From Gymnothorax reevesii (taxonomy: Eukaryota > Chordata > Actinopteri > Anguilliformes > Muraenidae): a stretch of 64,000 nt of DNA. The notes under the pieces are model-generated. The model did not search any database and was not told the origin of the DNA. It saw only the letters and a program-made list of their open reading frames with translations. The stretch covers positions 12,079,739 through 12,143,738 of the forward strand of contig CM056584.1 of assembly GCA_029721435.1 (NCBI GenBank), given 5' to 3'. Position 1 is the stretch's first letter; every line of letters begins with the position of its first letter. A program made the position numbers and the translations under genes. Below, in pieces: positions 46,097 to 57,247 of this stretch.

Positions 46097-47450
46097 GCAG
46101 AACTCACTGTAACTGTTACAGACACTGTGGAGCTCATTTTGGTTGCAATGCACTGCAATAGACACTGCATTTTTCACTGGCTGCACCCTATTGCACTGCA
46201 GCTGCCACAAACACTGCAGAACTCACTGTTACTGTATTTCACTTTGCAGAAACTCTGCAACTGCGAGTGACCCTGCATATCTACAACTGCAATCGGCACT
46301 GTGCAAGACTCCCAGCAAAAACTAGTTGCACAAACTCACTGCATCTGCATCAACTTTTCACAAACCTTCTGCAACTGCTGCAGGAACTGTGTAAACAGAC
46401 TTTGTAAGGGTCGCATGCTTAGTACACCAGAATCTGGGGTATATACTCTGCGCAGCCTCACATCTACCGCACATCTTTCAGGGAGGCTTTCCTCGGAAGC
46501 GAACCTGTCCCCATTCGCCCAACCCTATCCCAACCCATTGACCCAAATCTTCACTCCACACCACCCAAAAGCCCACTCCACATGTTGGAGATACACCACC
46601 TACACAGATAACACAGTTTCAAGGACATGATAGTACATCTGGGGTAAATGCTCATTTGATGTGTGGTGGAAGTTATGAGGACAACAAGTTTGTAGTGCCA
46701 AAAATGTTTTGGCATGTCATTATTACTTATGTTTGAAGAAAAATGGTGACAAGGATTTTTACCATTTTTTTTTTTTTTTGCCAAATGTAAGCAAATTTCA
46801 AATGTATTTGGTACTGTTTTATTGTTTGCCATCATTTCAGGTGTGTAACCACTATTGCAGTATCCAGTGTTACAAAACATAACATTTGAAGGACAGCCAA
46901 AAATATGGAGGGGGAAAAAGAGCATTTTGGGAGTCTTTCACTGAACTTTCTAAGGGCAACGTGCAAGAAACATAAGTATCTCCAAGTTAAACAAGGCAGA
47001 GAAGCTCCCAGTTTCATGGTCGGCGGACAGGGGATAAAGGAGAGGGTTGTGTGTTGTGTATCATTTGGGCTACACAGAATGACTGTGGGAGGACGTCTTG
47101 TTAAGACACCTTGTGAGGTTTAAAGGGCGCTAAGATCAATGGGAAACACTAAAACCACCCTAATCTCTCCTTAGGGTTCTGATTAGAGGAGAGGTTATCG
47201 GCAGCGGTGTAGAAGAGCTACCCGACATCGGTAAATCTACCGTTAAAACTCTGTCAGCGATGTAAGAGATTGTTCTCTGAGGAAAGATGGAAATTGCACA
47301 ACAATCTCGAGTGGGTGGACAAACACCCTGGGAGACGAAAATGGCTTTTTTGAAAACAATCCATTTCCGTCCCTCCGCATGATTTGCGAAGTTGTCCTTG
47401 GCAAATGTTGGAGTGTCGCATAGTGTTGTGGTGTAGCATAGTTTGAGAGC
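46097..47450. other. Unique sequence after the minisatellite
   Basis: The first 300 bp still hold scattered CACTGCA words, then unique sequence with a T run near 46767-46780. No gene recognised. Confidence 0.5.
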
Positions 47451-47454
47451 GAAT

Positions 47455-47760
47455 TGCGTTGGTTGTGTTTGCATGTGTGAGATTAAGGTTGTGTATGTAA
47501 TTGTGACGGTTGTGTTTGCATGCGTGAGCGTGTGGTTGTCAGTGTAATTGCGGTTATAGTGTTTGCATGCGTGAGTGTGCGGTTGTGTGTAACTGCACTG
47601 ATTGTGTTTGCATGTGTGAGTGTGTGGTTTTGAGTGTAATTGTAGTATCTGTGTATTTAAGTGTGAGTTTTTGTAATTGCAGTGACTGTGTTTGCATGTT
47701 TGAGTGTAATTGCATTGATTGCGTTTGATTGTGTTAGTGTGTGTTTGTGAGAACAGTTCT
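47455..47760 (-). repeat. Minisatellite, unit about 46 bp
   Basis: About six diverged units of GTTGTGTTTGCATGTGTGAG + TGTGTGGTTGTGAGTGTAATTGCAGT. The GCATG core sits at 47471, 47518, 47565, 47610 and 47694. The minus-strand open frame over it is an artefact. Confidence 0.8.
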
Positions 47761-48162
47761 GCCCTGTTGCAGCAGTCCATCATACCAAACTGCGCTTAAA
47801 AAGGCAGGTAAATATTTCTTGACATGACTGTCTTTCCAGAGAGTAAATTTAGTGCGGAAACATTACCAAACATAATAAAAACATGAGCTAAATAGCGATT
47901 AAAAACTCTGTAAGTACACTCACTCGACCATCTCCCTTTGAAGACATTCAAAACATTCCTTCTCTCCTGTGTCCTTCCCCCGACTCTCATCTGCAAAGGA
48001 AACAGGAAGTGACCCGCATGACCCCTGACCTCTGCGAGACTCTTTGGAAACCCACTGGGTTCCACATCTTCACTGCCCGCTCTTCCGCCACAGGCATTAT
48101 CACAGGTGTGTCCAGAGCCTCAAGCCCCACTGACCCACATCATACCCCCTCCACTCCCCTCC
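47761..48162. other. Unique sequence
   Basis: Nothing recognised. Confidence 0.5.
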
Positions 48163-48232
48163 GCACACACACACACAAGCACACACACACACACACATGC
48201 GCGCACACTCGCACGCACACGCGCACACACAT
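48163..48232. repeat. CA microsatellite
   Basis: CA run with AG and GCGC interruptions. Confidence 0.93.
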
Positions 48233-48767
48233 ACATAAAGCTCTGTACAGGACTTCATTACAGCACCAGCACTGGAAATATTTTGCCTCTAATATTTAAA
48301 ATTTCATCTTCAGACAACGTGAATGTATTCCATCTACAGTTGCCTCACACTGGGCATTTTGGCAGGAACTGTGCATTAGCTGTGCTAAAGCTAAAACTAT
48401 AACACCTTCCATTTCGTTTCTGCATAGTGCTTCATTCTTTATCTCTCCCATTTAATTGATTTTGCTGTCACACTTCACTCTGCCAGATCATTTGCGCTAA
48501 CACAAAAAAGTCTGGAATTGTTTGTGGCGTTCACATGGTTCAAATGGAGAAAACTTTGTCTTACTGCAAAACTAAGATCCAAAACATAAATCCAAACTCT
48601 GCAGGGATTTTTTGGAAATTAAAGACCAATTTTAATAATTAAAACTTACATTATTGTTGTGGGAACCCTAGGATTATAAAGTTTGTGAAGAGTGCCCATC
48701 AATAGGTACACCTAACAAGACATTTTACAGTCCCCAGAATCATACCACAGTAATTAAAATCCCAAAT
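48233..48767. other. Unique AT-rich sequence
   Basis: Nothing recognised. Confidence 0.5.
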
Positions 48768-48778
48768 ATAAGAAACCA
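48768..48778 (+). repeat. LINE target-site duplication, left copy
   Basis: ATAAGAAACCA, repeated exactly at 50303-50313. Confidence 0.8.
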
Positions 48779-50302
48779 GAGGGACTTCACTGGGGATCCA
48801 AAGGCTGACTCATCCATCACTCGAGCTGAAGTCACTGAGGTAGTTCGGCAGCTCCTCGGTGGCAAGGCACCGGGGGTGGATGAGATCCGCCCTGAGTACC
48901 TCAAGTCTCTGGATGTTGTAGGGCTGTCTTGGTTGACACGCCTCTGCAGCATCGCGTGGCAGTCGGGGACAGTGCCTCTGGATTGGCAGACCGGGGTGGT
49001 GGTTCCTCTATTTAAGAAGGGGGACCGGAGGGTGTGCTCCAACTATAGGGGGATCACACTTCTCAGCCTCCCGGATAAAGTCTATTCCAGGGTGCTGGAG
49101 AGGAGAATCCGGCCGATAGTCAAACCTCGGATTCAGGAGGAACAATGCGGTTTTCGTCCTGGTCGTGGAACACTGGCGACCAGTTCCCATGTGTTTTGTG
49201 GACTTGGAGAAGGCATTTGACCGTGTCCCTCGTGGCATTCTGTGGGAGGTGCTTCGGGAGTATGGAGTCCGGGGCCCTCTACTAAGGGCCGTGCGGTCTC
49301 TGTATGACCGGAGCAGGAGCTCGGTTCGCATTACCGGCAGTAAGTCAGACCTGTTTCTGGTGCATGTTGGACTACAGCAGGGCTGCCCTTTGTCACCGGT
49401 TCTGTTCATTATTTTTATGGACAGAATTTCTAGGCGCAGCCAGGGGGCGGAGGGAGTCCGGTTTGGGGACCACAGGATCTCATCTCTGCTTTTTGCGGAT
49501 GATGTTGTCCTGTTGGCTCCTGCGAACCAGGACCTTCAGCATGCACTGGGGCGGTTTGCAGCCGAGTGTGAAGCGGCTGGGATGAGAATCAGCACCTCCA
49601 AGTCCGAGGCCATGGTTTTTGACCGGAAAAAGGTGGCTAGTCCCCTCCGGGTTGGAGGAGAGTTCTTGCCTCAAGTGGAGGAGTTCAAGTATCTTGGGGT
49701 CTTGTTCACGAGTGAGGGAAGGATGGAGCGTGAGATTGACAGATGGATCGGTGCAGCGGCAGCAGTAATGCGGTCATTGTACCGATCTGTTGCGGTGAAG
49801 AAAGAGCTGAGTCAAAAGGCAAAGCTCTCGATTTACCAGTCAATCTAGGTTCCTACCCTCACCTATGGCCATGAACTCTGGGTCATGACCGAAAGAACGA
49901 GATCTCGGGTACAAGCGGCTGAAATGGGTTTCGCAGGGTGGCGGGCCGCTCCCTTAGAGATAGGGTGAGGAGCTCTGTCACCCGGGAGGAGCTCAGAGTA
50001 GAGCCGCTGCTCCTCCACGTCGAGAGGGGCCAGCTGGGGTGGCTCGGGCATCTTTATCGGATGCCCCCTGGACGCCTTTCTGGGAAGGTGTTCCGGGCAT
50101 GCCCCACCGGGAGGAGGCCTCGGGAAAGACCCAGGACATGCTGGAGGGACTATGTCTTTCGGCTGGCCTGGGAACGCCTCGGGATACCCCTGGAAGAACT
50201 GGAGGAAGTGTCCAGGGAGAGGGAAGTCTTGGCATCCCTGCTTAGACTGCTGCCCCCGCGACCCGGCCCCGGATAAGCAGTAGAAAATGGATGGATGGAT
50301 GG
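48779..50302 (+). mobile_element. 5'-truncated LINE with GGAT tail
   Basis: A 1.5-kb non-LTR retrotransposon copy flanked by an exact 11-bp duplication (ATAAGAAACCA). It begins inside the protein-coding region just before the reverse transcriptase domain and ends with a stop codon (50274-50276), a short 3' end and an ATGG/GGAT tail (50287-50302). The missing 5' part would hold the endonuclease domain. Target duplication, tail and truncation together show target-primed insertion. Clade is not certain: RTE-like or I/Nimb-like are both possible. Confidence 0.9.
48780..50276 (+). pseudogene. LINE reverse transcriptase, broken
   Basis: The enzyme would copy the element RNA into DNA at a nicked target. 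Visible motifs in order are GGKAPGVDEIRPEYL, PLFKKGDRRVCSNYRGITLL, GFRPGRGT, then in a new frame MCFVDLEKAFDRVPRGILWE, VGLQQGCPLSPVLFIIFMDR and the catalytic LLFADDVVLL (FADD at 49491-49502). A C-terminal part reads GQLGWLGHLYRMPPGRL and ends at the stop near 50276. Breaks: a deletion/frameshift just after GFRPGRGT (about 49170), a TAG at 49846-49848 and another frameshift near 49930. The reading frame is otherwise long and open, so the copy is moderately young. Not functional. Confidence 0.92.
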
Positions 50303-50313
50303 ATAAGAAACCA
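50303..50313 (+). repeat. LINE target-site duplication, right copy
   Basis: Exact repeat of 48768-48778. Confidence 0.8.
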
Positions 50314-50642
50314 CTAACAGCTATTTTATGTATCTTTTTAAAAAATGACAAAATTACTTATCACTTTTGCTTTCGAAGGTCCCATAACACCCAAAAATTT
50401 CAAAAAATTAGCCTCAAAAGCCGTCTACTGTACTTTAATAGTGTGAATTTGAATCTGACACTGGTTTTTCGTTCTTGCATTCATAAGAAGTGTGAAATGC
50501 AAATTAAAACCTTGCCTGGGAACACCCCTTGAAAATTGCTAAAAGATTACATAATCCATGTAACATCATCTCCACAGACACAATGCTCTGTGCTGAGTCG
50601 GGGAAAGGGGGGTTTTCATACAGTACCTCACACGTTCATTGA
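50314..50642. other. Unique AT-rich sequence
   Basis: Nothing recognised. Confidence 0.5.
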
Positions 50643-50657
50643 TCCACTGACAAACAT

Positions 50658-50867
50658 TTGCATTTGTCACTTCTAAATTCAACACAAATCATGTGGAACA
50701 CTTCCAACAACAGTAAAGAGCATGACAGAGAAAATGCTTTGTTTTCGGAGTCCGCTGAAGTATCAGATTTGTCAGAATATTGTGAAATTCATGCTGGAAT
50801 TTGGGCGGCTGGAATAGGTTGGCCGTATCATTATGAACCTGAGGTGGAGGCAGGTTTTAGAAACTGA
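50658..50867 (+). pseudogene. Gene-like fragment with PYHYEPE motif
   Basis: A 69-codon open frame contains an acidic stretch (SESAEVSDLSEYCEIH) followed by GWPYHYEPEVEAG. The S-D-L-S-x-Y ... PY-x-(F/Y)-EP order recalls the start of P2X7-intracellular-like proteins that are spread in fish genomes, but the zinc-binding Cys cluster that should follow is absent. It stops at 50865-50867. It could be a relic of a transposon-carried gene or a chance frame. Confidence 0.3.
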
Positions 50868-50969
50868 ATGCAATGTTAGTATGATGCAAAATAAATGAAG
50901 TCATTTTGGTACCATCCAATCAGCAAAACTGGGGGCTGAAATAACAGTTGTACCTGTTGAACTGAAAAA

Positions 50970-51580
50970 TGGTGAAGCCCAAATCATTCCTTGAAAATAA
51001 TGATTGGTCTTGACCTGTTTTCAATCATTTAAGTAAATTTACATCACATGAACTCCAAAAACAGTCGGGACCATCAAGAGTAGCCAGTTCTGCTCGTTAG
51101 GCTAAGAATAGCGCCCATAAGCCTCGATCTGTTTTCAATCATTTCCCTTGATGAACACGTTTTCCAATGATAAAAATTAGCAATCGGCAGTTAAATGAGT
51201 TAAACGCTTAGCTTCCTTTCTAATTTTCAAGGATTAAAGAGAAAATGTTTTATTCACTTCACAAAAAAAGAGAAGCTACAACATTAACTTTTTTGTTTGC
51301 TTTAGGCACACGCTGCTCAACCAAGTCTTAGCTTCATGACTGTTTAATTACAACAAAGAAACCAAAAAATTGCGACAAAAATCCGCAAATGAAAGAGGTT
51401 GATTGAAATGGAATTTCATGCTGAAATATTGTGTTTTCTTTGCGTTAAATTACTGAGGGAAACTCGTTGAATCTGATAATGTTGAGCGCTTTTTGGAGTT
51501 TACATAATGTTAAAATAAATTCATGATTGAAAACAGTTCAAGACCATGATTATTTTCGAGGGATGCTCCGTGCTTCGCAA
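50970..51580. mobile_element. Inverted-repeat element, about 610 bp
   Basis: The left arm (about 50970-51066) reads TGGTGAAGCCC ... CCTTGAAAATAATGATTGGTC ... CTGTTTTCAATCATTTAAG ... GAACTCCAAAAAC. The right arm (about 51486-51578) is its reverse complement with differences. The interior carries a third partial copy (CTGTTTTCAATCATTTCCC near 51129-51147). No transposase is visible, and end points and target duplication are not resolved. It looks like a non-autonomous DNA transposon with subterminal repeats. Confidence 0.65.
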
Positions 51581-52040
51581 AATTTTATTTCACGATCCAT
51601 CACTGGTGCACAGTGCTCGTATGACCACAGCGATGTCGTGGCGTAGCTAACCGCAGCTTGATTAGATTTACAAGGTTACATTATTGACATTTGATATTCT
51701 TTATTCTTGCTGACTGACGTGATGGTGCATATTTTGACTTGCAAAGTTCCATCAACCTTAGCTGTTACATGTAGGTCACCACGCAGCACACCAGCTGCCT
51801 CTCGCTGCCTAGCAATGTAAAACAAGTCCAGCATGCAGCAATGAGATGGTGGTTTGAGGTCATAATCTGTGCAGCAAGTATTCATGAAATGGTTACCTTT
51901 TATGCTCTACAAAAGAGAAAGAAATCTATTTTGAGATGCATTCTTTCGATATGTTGACTTTGCACCTGTAAACTTCCCTTTCTGAGAAGTTGCTGCAGAA
52001 TTGTAACTTGGTACCTGACACAGGACAGCATTATATTTAG
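51581..52040. other. Unassigned sequence beside the inverted repeat
   Basis: A minus-strand frame (51676-51885) reads TDYDLKPPSHCCMLDLFYIA and continues with a Lys-rich end. No family is assigned. It could be another decayed transposon-borne segment. Confidence 0.3.
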
Positions 52041-52044
52041 AACG

Positions 52045-52556
52045 CAGTAGTTTCATCCAGTGCCTAACCCCCTTCTTTGAGTCTTTTTCTGGGGATCTTT
52101 TCCCTCTGGAACATTGAGTCCATGGACCAATCCAAGCCCTGTCTCACATCATGTGATCACTGGCTGCTGTTGATCTGATATCCTGATCTGGTCCTGATCC
52201 AATTCTACCCCATCCTTGCTTCACCACTTCTTTGAGCAACAGACCGCACTGCTTGGATATTTTAATGAGTTTTAATTGACTTTAATTAAGCATTATTAAT
52301 TAGCAGCCCAGCGGAGGATGGAAAACCCCACTATAGCCGGGTTCCTCCTGAGATTTCTGCCCACTGGGGAGTGTTTTTCACCATCGTTTCAGGATTTTTT
52401 TCCCTATGAGGAGTTGTTGTTTTTTTTTTTTTTTGCCTCGTTTGCTATAGTGGAGATTAGGCAGGGCACTGCTCCTTTCGCTCTATCTTTGCAACAGCCT
52501 GTCTGTGAAAAAGCGCTAAATAAAACTGAATTGAGTTGAATTGAAGTATTCGGTCA
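52045..52556 (+). mobile_element. LINE 3' end with GAATT-type tail
   Basis: The words CCGGGTTCCTCCTGAGATTT, CTGCCCACTGGGGAGTGTTT and AAAAAGCGCTAAATAAAACT, followed by a GAATTGAGTTGAATTGAA tail, match the layout of common fish LINE 3' untranslated regions (GGTTCCTCC...GTTTTTC... AGCGCTATATAAATAAA + GAATT repeats). The 5' limit is not clear. It has no coding part. Confidence 0.5.
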
Positions 52557-53070
52557 CAAAACTCACATTTGTGGTAAGTGAACTTTTTTTTTAAGGGGAA
52601 GGGCTTAGGAAGTTAAAAAGTACACTCAAACTGGATAGAAATGTCAAAGACCAAAATTATTGAGTACATGGGACCTTTTAAATACTTCACACTAAATAAA
52701 CCCTCTTAAAACACATTCTGCTGTTTATTTTATAGAATTTAGCCACTAGTATAGGACCACTTTTATCAAATACAATCACAAGGGCTACTTAAAGGACTGG
52801 TGCTTCCAAACTTGTGAGCGGTATTGTATGTGATAATAGAATATAGCGTTCGTGATGGCTGTTTGTTTGTAAAACCTGAATGAGTGCGTATGTAATACGC
52901 AGAATGCCATTTGCCTGTGTGTAATAATTTTTGTAAATCTACGCGCTTGTGAAATGGCCCCAGTGTTACGTCATTCAGGCTTGGGCGAAATTCATGTGTG
53001 TGGTTTTGAGAAATCACCAGCACACTGACAAACACGGTTGACGCAGATTGTTCCGGATTGCTCATTAAAC
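52557..53070. other. Unique AT-rich sequence
   Basis: Nothing recognised. Confidence 0.5.
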
Positions 53071-53400
53071 GGAGATAAAACAGCGAGGGAAGAGGACGGA
53101 TGGAAGATGAATCGTCTCTATTGTCTCATCCTTAACGGCGGAGGCAGCATATAAACGCTTGTCCGGGGCATGTTGGCCCCGTCCCACGGATCCACGTTAG
53201 AAGCGATTTCACTCCAATCCCCTCTGAGGAGGGACCACTGCCAGAACGGGCTGAGCGAGAGGGACTGCGGTAACTACTAGCGCATCGCCAGCATTTCTCT
53301 TACTTCTGTCAGTTTGGCTCGTACGCACAATGCTATTATTTATTCACTTGGCCGATGCCTGCGCTTTTAACGGGGCTTTAAAAGCTCAGCGCCATTCATT
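53071..53400. other. GC-richer unique block
   Basis: Repeat-free, with several CpG. No exon or promoter signal can be supported. Confidence 0.35.
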
Positions 53401-55970
53401 CAAGCAATTATTTACTGGGGGAATTTGTCCTTGATGACAGCAGCGTTGCAATTGGGAGTTGAACGCACAACCTTGCGGTTTCAAGCCCAGTTTAATAAGA
53501 GCCATCATTCCTGAATGCGCCCCGAAAACATCGCTGTGAACCAGTGTACCCCTGTAAATCCTTCTCTCAGCAATCACAACTGGCAAACAGTGAGGTTTTT
53601 TTCTTTCTATCAGTTTTCATATGTATTGTTTGCAGAAAGTTCACCAGCCACAAATTTGGCTGTGGCATTACACTCCTGGGTTTTACAACGTCCGACAAGC
53701 TGTCATTTATTTTTGGCGGCTTACAAACAGTTGTCCTTCAGAAACGGCCTGCAGTGGGAAGGCAATGTTCCGATTGAAAACCCCGCTCTAACTCTGGTGG
53801 CTTTGAAATCATTTCAGTGTAGCACTGCTCTACAGTTGCCACCTTTCCCGTTCAAATGTCCTGACACCTATGTGCGTCGATCAGCTGAGATGGAGCTGAG
53901 GAGAACTGACTCATTCACTCCAGCCCATTTGCACCTGCAATACTCCCCTAATGACACGGTCATGACTCACTCTGCCCAAAACATGCAGAACGTGAATTCG
54001 CTATTACACAAAGAAATCGCAGTATCTCAGAAAAGTGGAACAAATTCCTCAGCTATGTTCTTGTTTTTAAACAACCCACACCGCCCCACCCACCCCATAA
54101 TGGAGGCTCTCTAAATTGAGGATAACTAAATTAAAGTTTCTTTTCGGGGGGGGGGGGTGTTCTACTGAGAAACAAGGCATTCTAAATGGTTTGATTGAAT
54201 TTCCGTTTTTTGGCTAGACATCTAAGGATTAGAAGCACTCTGATCTGTTAAATGGTGCAGGATCTTCTCAGAGATAAGCAGGAAGTGGTGAAAAATATTT
54301 GTTGCCGTTTCCAAGGCTTTCAATACAGTGATTTGCATTAAATACCTCTCCGGAGGATAAGCATGAATTGAAAGTGTCTTTCAAAGGAATATTTCTTCTT
54401 TTCTTTTACCCCTAACTTTGAAATGGCCTGCTGTGTCAAACAGTGGTCATATTACAAACTGTGCTTCCCCTGACAACCGACCAACCAGGATCAACCAGGG
54501 TGTGCAACTGTGTTGATTGAACTCAAGAATAACTGGCTTGTTCGCATTTTGTTGTTTAAAGCGGAGATGGCACTGAAATGTTCGCATCAAATATCACGTC
54601 ATAGACAGCGGCTTAATCATCGTGCGCTAATCATCACAGATGTTATGTATCGACTGTTCCTCATATAGGCAGAGGAAGAGACTTTTCCGCCGGGTAAAGT
54701 GGCAGTCCGCCGCTTTGTTTTTGACCAGAGTGAGGTAGCGGTCAGTTCTCCAACTTGCCGTTTCCACGGCAATAAGCACACAGGCTGTTGGTGCGTCCTG
54801 AAGCGTGACCCTCACTGCCCTTACTTCCGCGAAGACCCCGGCGAAAGCTTGAAGCTTCTGCTGCTCATATGCAAAAACAGCTGTCGGGTTTCGGAAAGGG
54901 GTGCGGCAGATCGGGTGGGTGGGTGGGGTCAGTGGAGGGACGCTCCGAAACAAATCCAGCTGCTAGTGCTCATTTAACACTTCCAGAGCACGGAACCCTG
55001 GACCCACACACTTCCTGTCCGGTGACACCTGTGGGGCTTATCGCCGGAGCCTCTTTAAAACATCACTCCATCAGCAGTGCTGCATAAAGCACAAATCATG
55101 AGTCAATCTCAGCACGTACTTTTGTCATTTATCTAATCTTACATCCGTCTTTTACACTTGTTTGTCATATTTAATAGCATAAACATTCCTGATTAGGTGA
55201 GGCAGTTTGACTGCTTTCAATATTTTAAACTGGGGTGTGAAAATCTCAAGCCAACTAACTGAGCTAATGCCAATCAAAAAATGAGGCAACATTTTGCTTA
55301 TTTCCTATGTTTCTATGAAAACTTTCTATGAAAAGAGTTTCTATGAAAAAACGCCCCCACGCGTGGTGTTTACGACTGTCACGTAGTGTTATCTCTCCAT
55401 CACTTCAGTCTTTCTCTTCCTCCCAGCTGGGTGTTCATGGCAGGGACGCTCATTTTTCTTGTATTTCTGGTGCCTGTGAATGAAACAGAGAAATCTGCAA
55501 GTATTTGGAAATGATACAGCACGAAAGGACTGCAATTCCTACATTGCTGGATATGATGGTAAAAAACAAACTAAAGCTGTTTTGGCCTCATTCGTATTTT
55601 TTGTTCTCAGACGATCCCGTGTTCTGGAGTACTGCAAAATGACATCATTGTCCCTATACTTATGCTCTCTCCAACTCCCACCAGATCTGATCTTCTATTC
55701 GCACCGAGCATTTGGGCAGAGACCGTGTCCTGGATTCAGCCAAGTCTGTGACTTTGACTCACAAATAAATCAAAGTGTTAGTTTTTCTCTTCGCAAACGT
55801 GACTTGGCCAGAGGAGCCGTCACCAAATTATACTCACCGAACTACACGGGAGGGACAAAATCACACTTTCTTTTAAAAACTGTCAAAAAGGAGAGAAAAA
55901 AAACTCTGTTTATGCACAAGTTATAAGTACATTTGTGAGCATAATTAAAAAAAACTGAAAGATAGACAGA
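53401..55970. other. Unique sequence with one long chance frame
   Basis: A 199-codon plus-strand frame (53515-54114) is the longest non-repeat, non-transposon frame here. Its composition is not biased and no domain, signal peptide or splice pattern is recognised, so it is not called. Another of 148 codons (55480-55926) is the same case. A G run lies at 54146-54157, and TTTCTATGAAAA is repeated three times near 55310-55351. Confidence 0.4.
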
Positions 55971-55975
55971 CACTG

Positions 55976-56135
55976 TAACAGATTGGAAGGCTGTCCAGGA
56001 TGCGTTTTTGCCTAGCGCTCATGGTAGACTAGGCTCTAGCGCCCCCGCAGCCATGATGAGGAATATGCGGTTTAGATGATGGATGGATAGATGGATGGAT
56101 GGGCTGATAGATGGATGAATGGTTGGATGAATTCA
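55976..56135 (+). mobile_element. Retroelement 3' end with ATGG tail
   Basis: ACAGATTGGAAGGCTGTCCAGG ... GACTAGGCTCTAGCGCCCCC ... AATATGCGGTTTAGATGATGG is a diverged copy of the 33.77-kb retroposed fragment, ending in an interrupted GATGGATG tail. No clear target duplication. Confidence 0.65.
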
Positions 56136-56822
56136 CTGACGGACAGGTGCCTTTTCATCCATTTCAAGATCTCAAACATATCGGCTGCGCCTTTTTGTGT
56201 TTGCACTGCTTCTGATGCAACAGTTTGAGTGGCGCTGGAATTGTAGAACTGCTCTGGGATCAGTCTGTACACTTCACTGATGTTTACATGCACTGGCTCT
56301 TAAACCACAGAAGGAGTCCTTCATTTTGTCTCAATGCTACATCCCCGTTGTGTTCCCTCTTGACAGCTATTTTTATTCAGACAAAAGTCCACAAAACTGA
56401 AAAAATGTAATCCTTCTGAAGACCACAAACGGTGCATAAAGAATGACACAAGAACAGTAAGAAATGATTTAATGATCCAAGACTGACACGAGTGCATAAA
56501 AGCAGTCACTTAAATATACATATGCGCACATAAATATATGCATGCTTGCATAATTACACCTTTGCACTCAGCATGCAGAAAGGGAGATATAGCTACAATG
56601 TAAGTCAATGCGCATACAGTCATGTGCACATCAGAGTAGATAAATGCACTTGAGCGTGTTTGCACAAATTATCACATGCACTCAAGGAATTGCACAAGCT
56701 TGCATTTAACAGCGTCACTATGATACAAATGCATGCACAAACACATGCACATGCAAACGGCAGTCCAAAGTGAAACCGCCACAGGCGATGCACATGTGTC
56801 TCCTTGTTAAATGTCCCCCTTT
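56136..56822. other. Unique sequence
   Basis: Nothing recognised. CA-poor GCACA/ATGCA words near 56510-56760 form no array. Confidence 0.5.
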
Positions 56823-56825
56823 TCT

Positions 56826-56914
56826 AGTAAGTAAGTAAGTAAACTTTATTTACATAGCGCTCCTCACAGCACGAGTGCACAGAGTGCTTTACAGAGGTAA
56901 AAAAAAAAAAAGAA
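56826..56914 (-). mobile_element. Retroelement 3' end with TTAC tail (minus strand)
   Basis: On the minus strand, CTCTGTAAAGCACTCTGTGC ... GCGCTATGTAAATAAAGTTT is followed by a TTAC tail (plus-strand GTAAGTAAGTAAGTAA). The AAGTGCTTTACA/ATAGCGC layout is that of common fish LINE/SINE 3' ends. Confidence 0.55.
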
Positions 56915-57202
56915 GCCAGACAAAGCACGGCAGCGATGTGGCCCTGGAAAACGGCGAAACGCGGGTATGAGTGGAGACGGGCGAAGGCACGGGCACTCGG
57001 AGGTCACGCGACTGTGGGAAAATTGTCCCTTATTCCCGTAAATCCCGCGCGGTTCTTTCCGCACACACACAGTCTCCACTCTCGAGTTGTCCCGCACCAT
57101 CTAATTCACGAGAAAATTAGTAACATGATTTACGAGAGTCTGAGATCAAAAAGCGGCCGATTGAAATGACTGCTCGCACCGCAGCCTTTATCCAGAACAT
57201 AT
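56915..57202. other. Unique GC-richer sequence
   Basis: Nothing recognised. Confidence 0.45.
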
Positions 57203-57211
57203 GGAGAGGGA

Positions 57212-57245
<34 letters not shown>
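57203..57245. repeat. GA microsatellite
   Basis: GAGGGA then pure GA. Confidence 0.95.

Positions 57246-57247
<2 letters not shown>

Noticed and set aside
47160..47783. 207-codon minus-strand frame rich in His, Thr, Cys and Asn
   Set aside because: Largely the ~46-bp minisatellite. The rest has no recognised domain.
56035..56060. CTCF-like word AGCGCCCCCGCAG on the minus strand
   Set aside because: Mismatches the core consensus at the central A and lies inside a retroelement tail.
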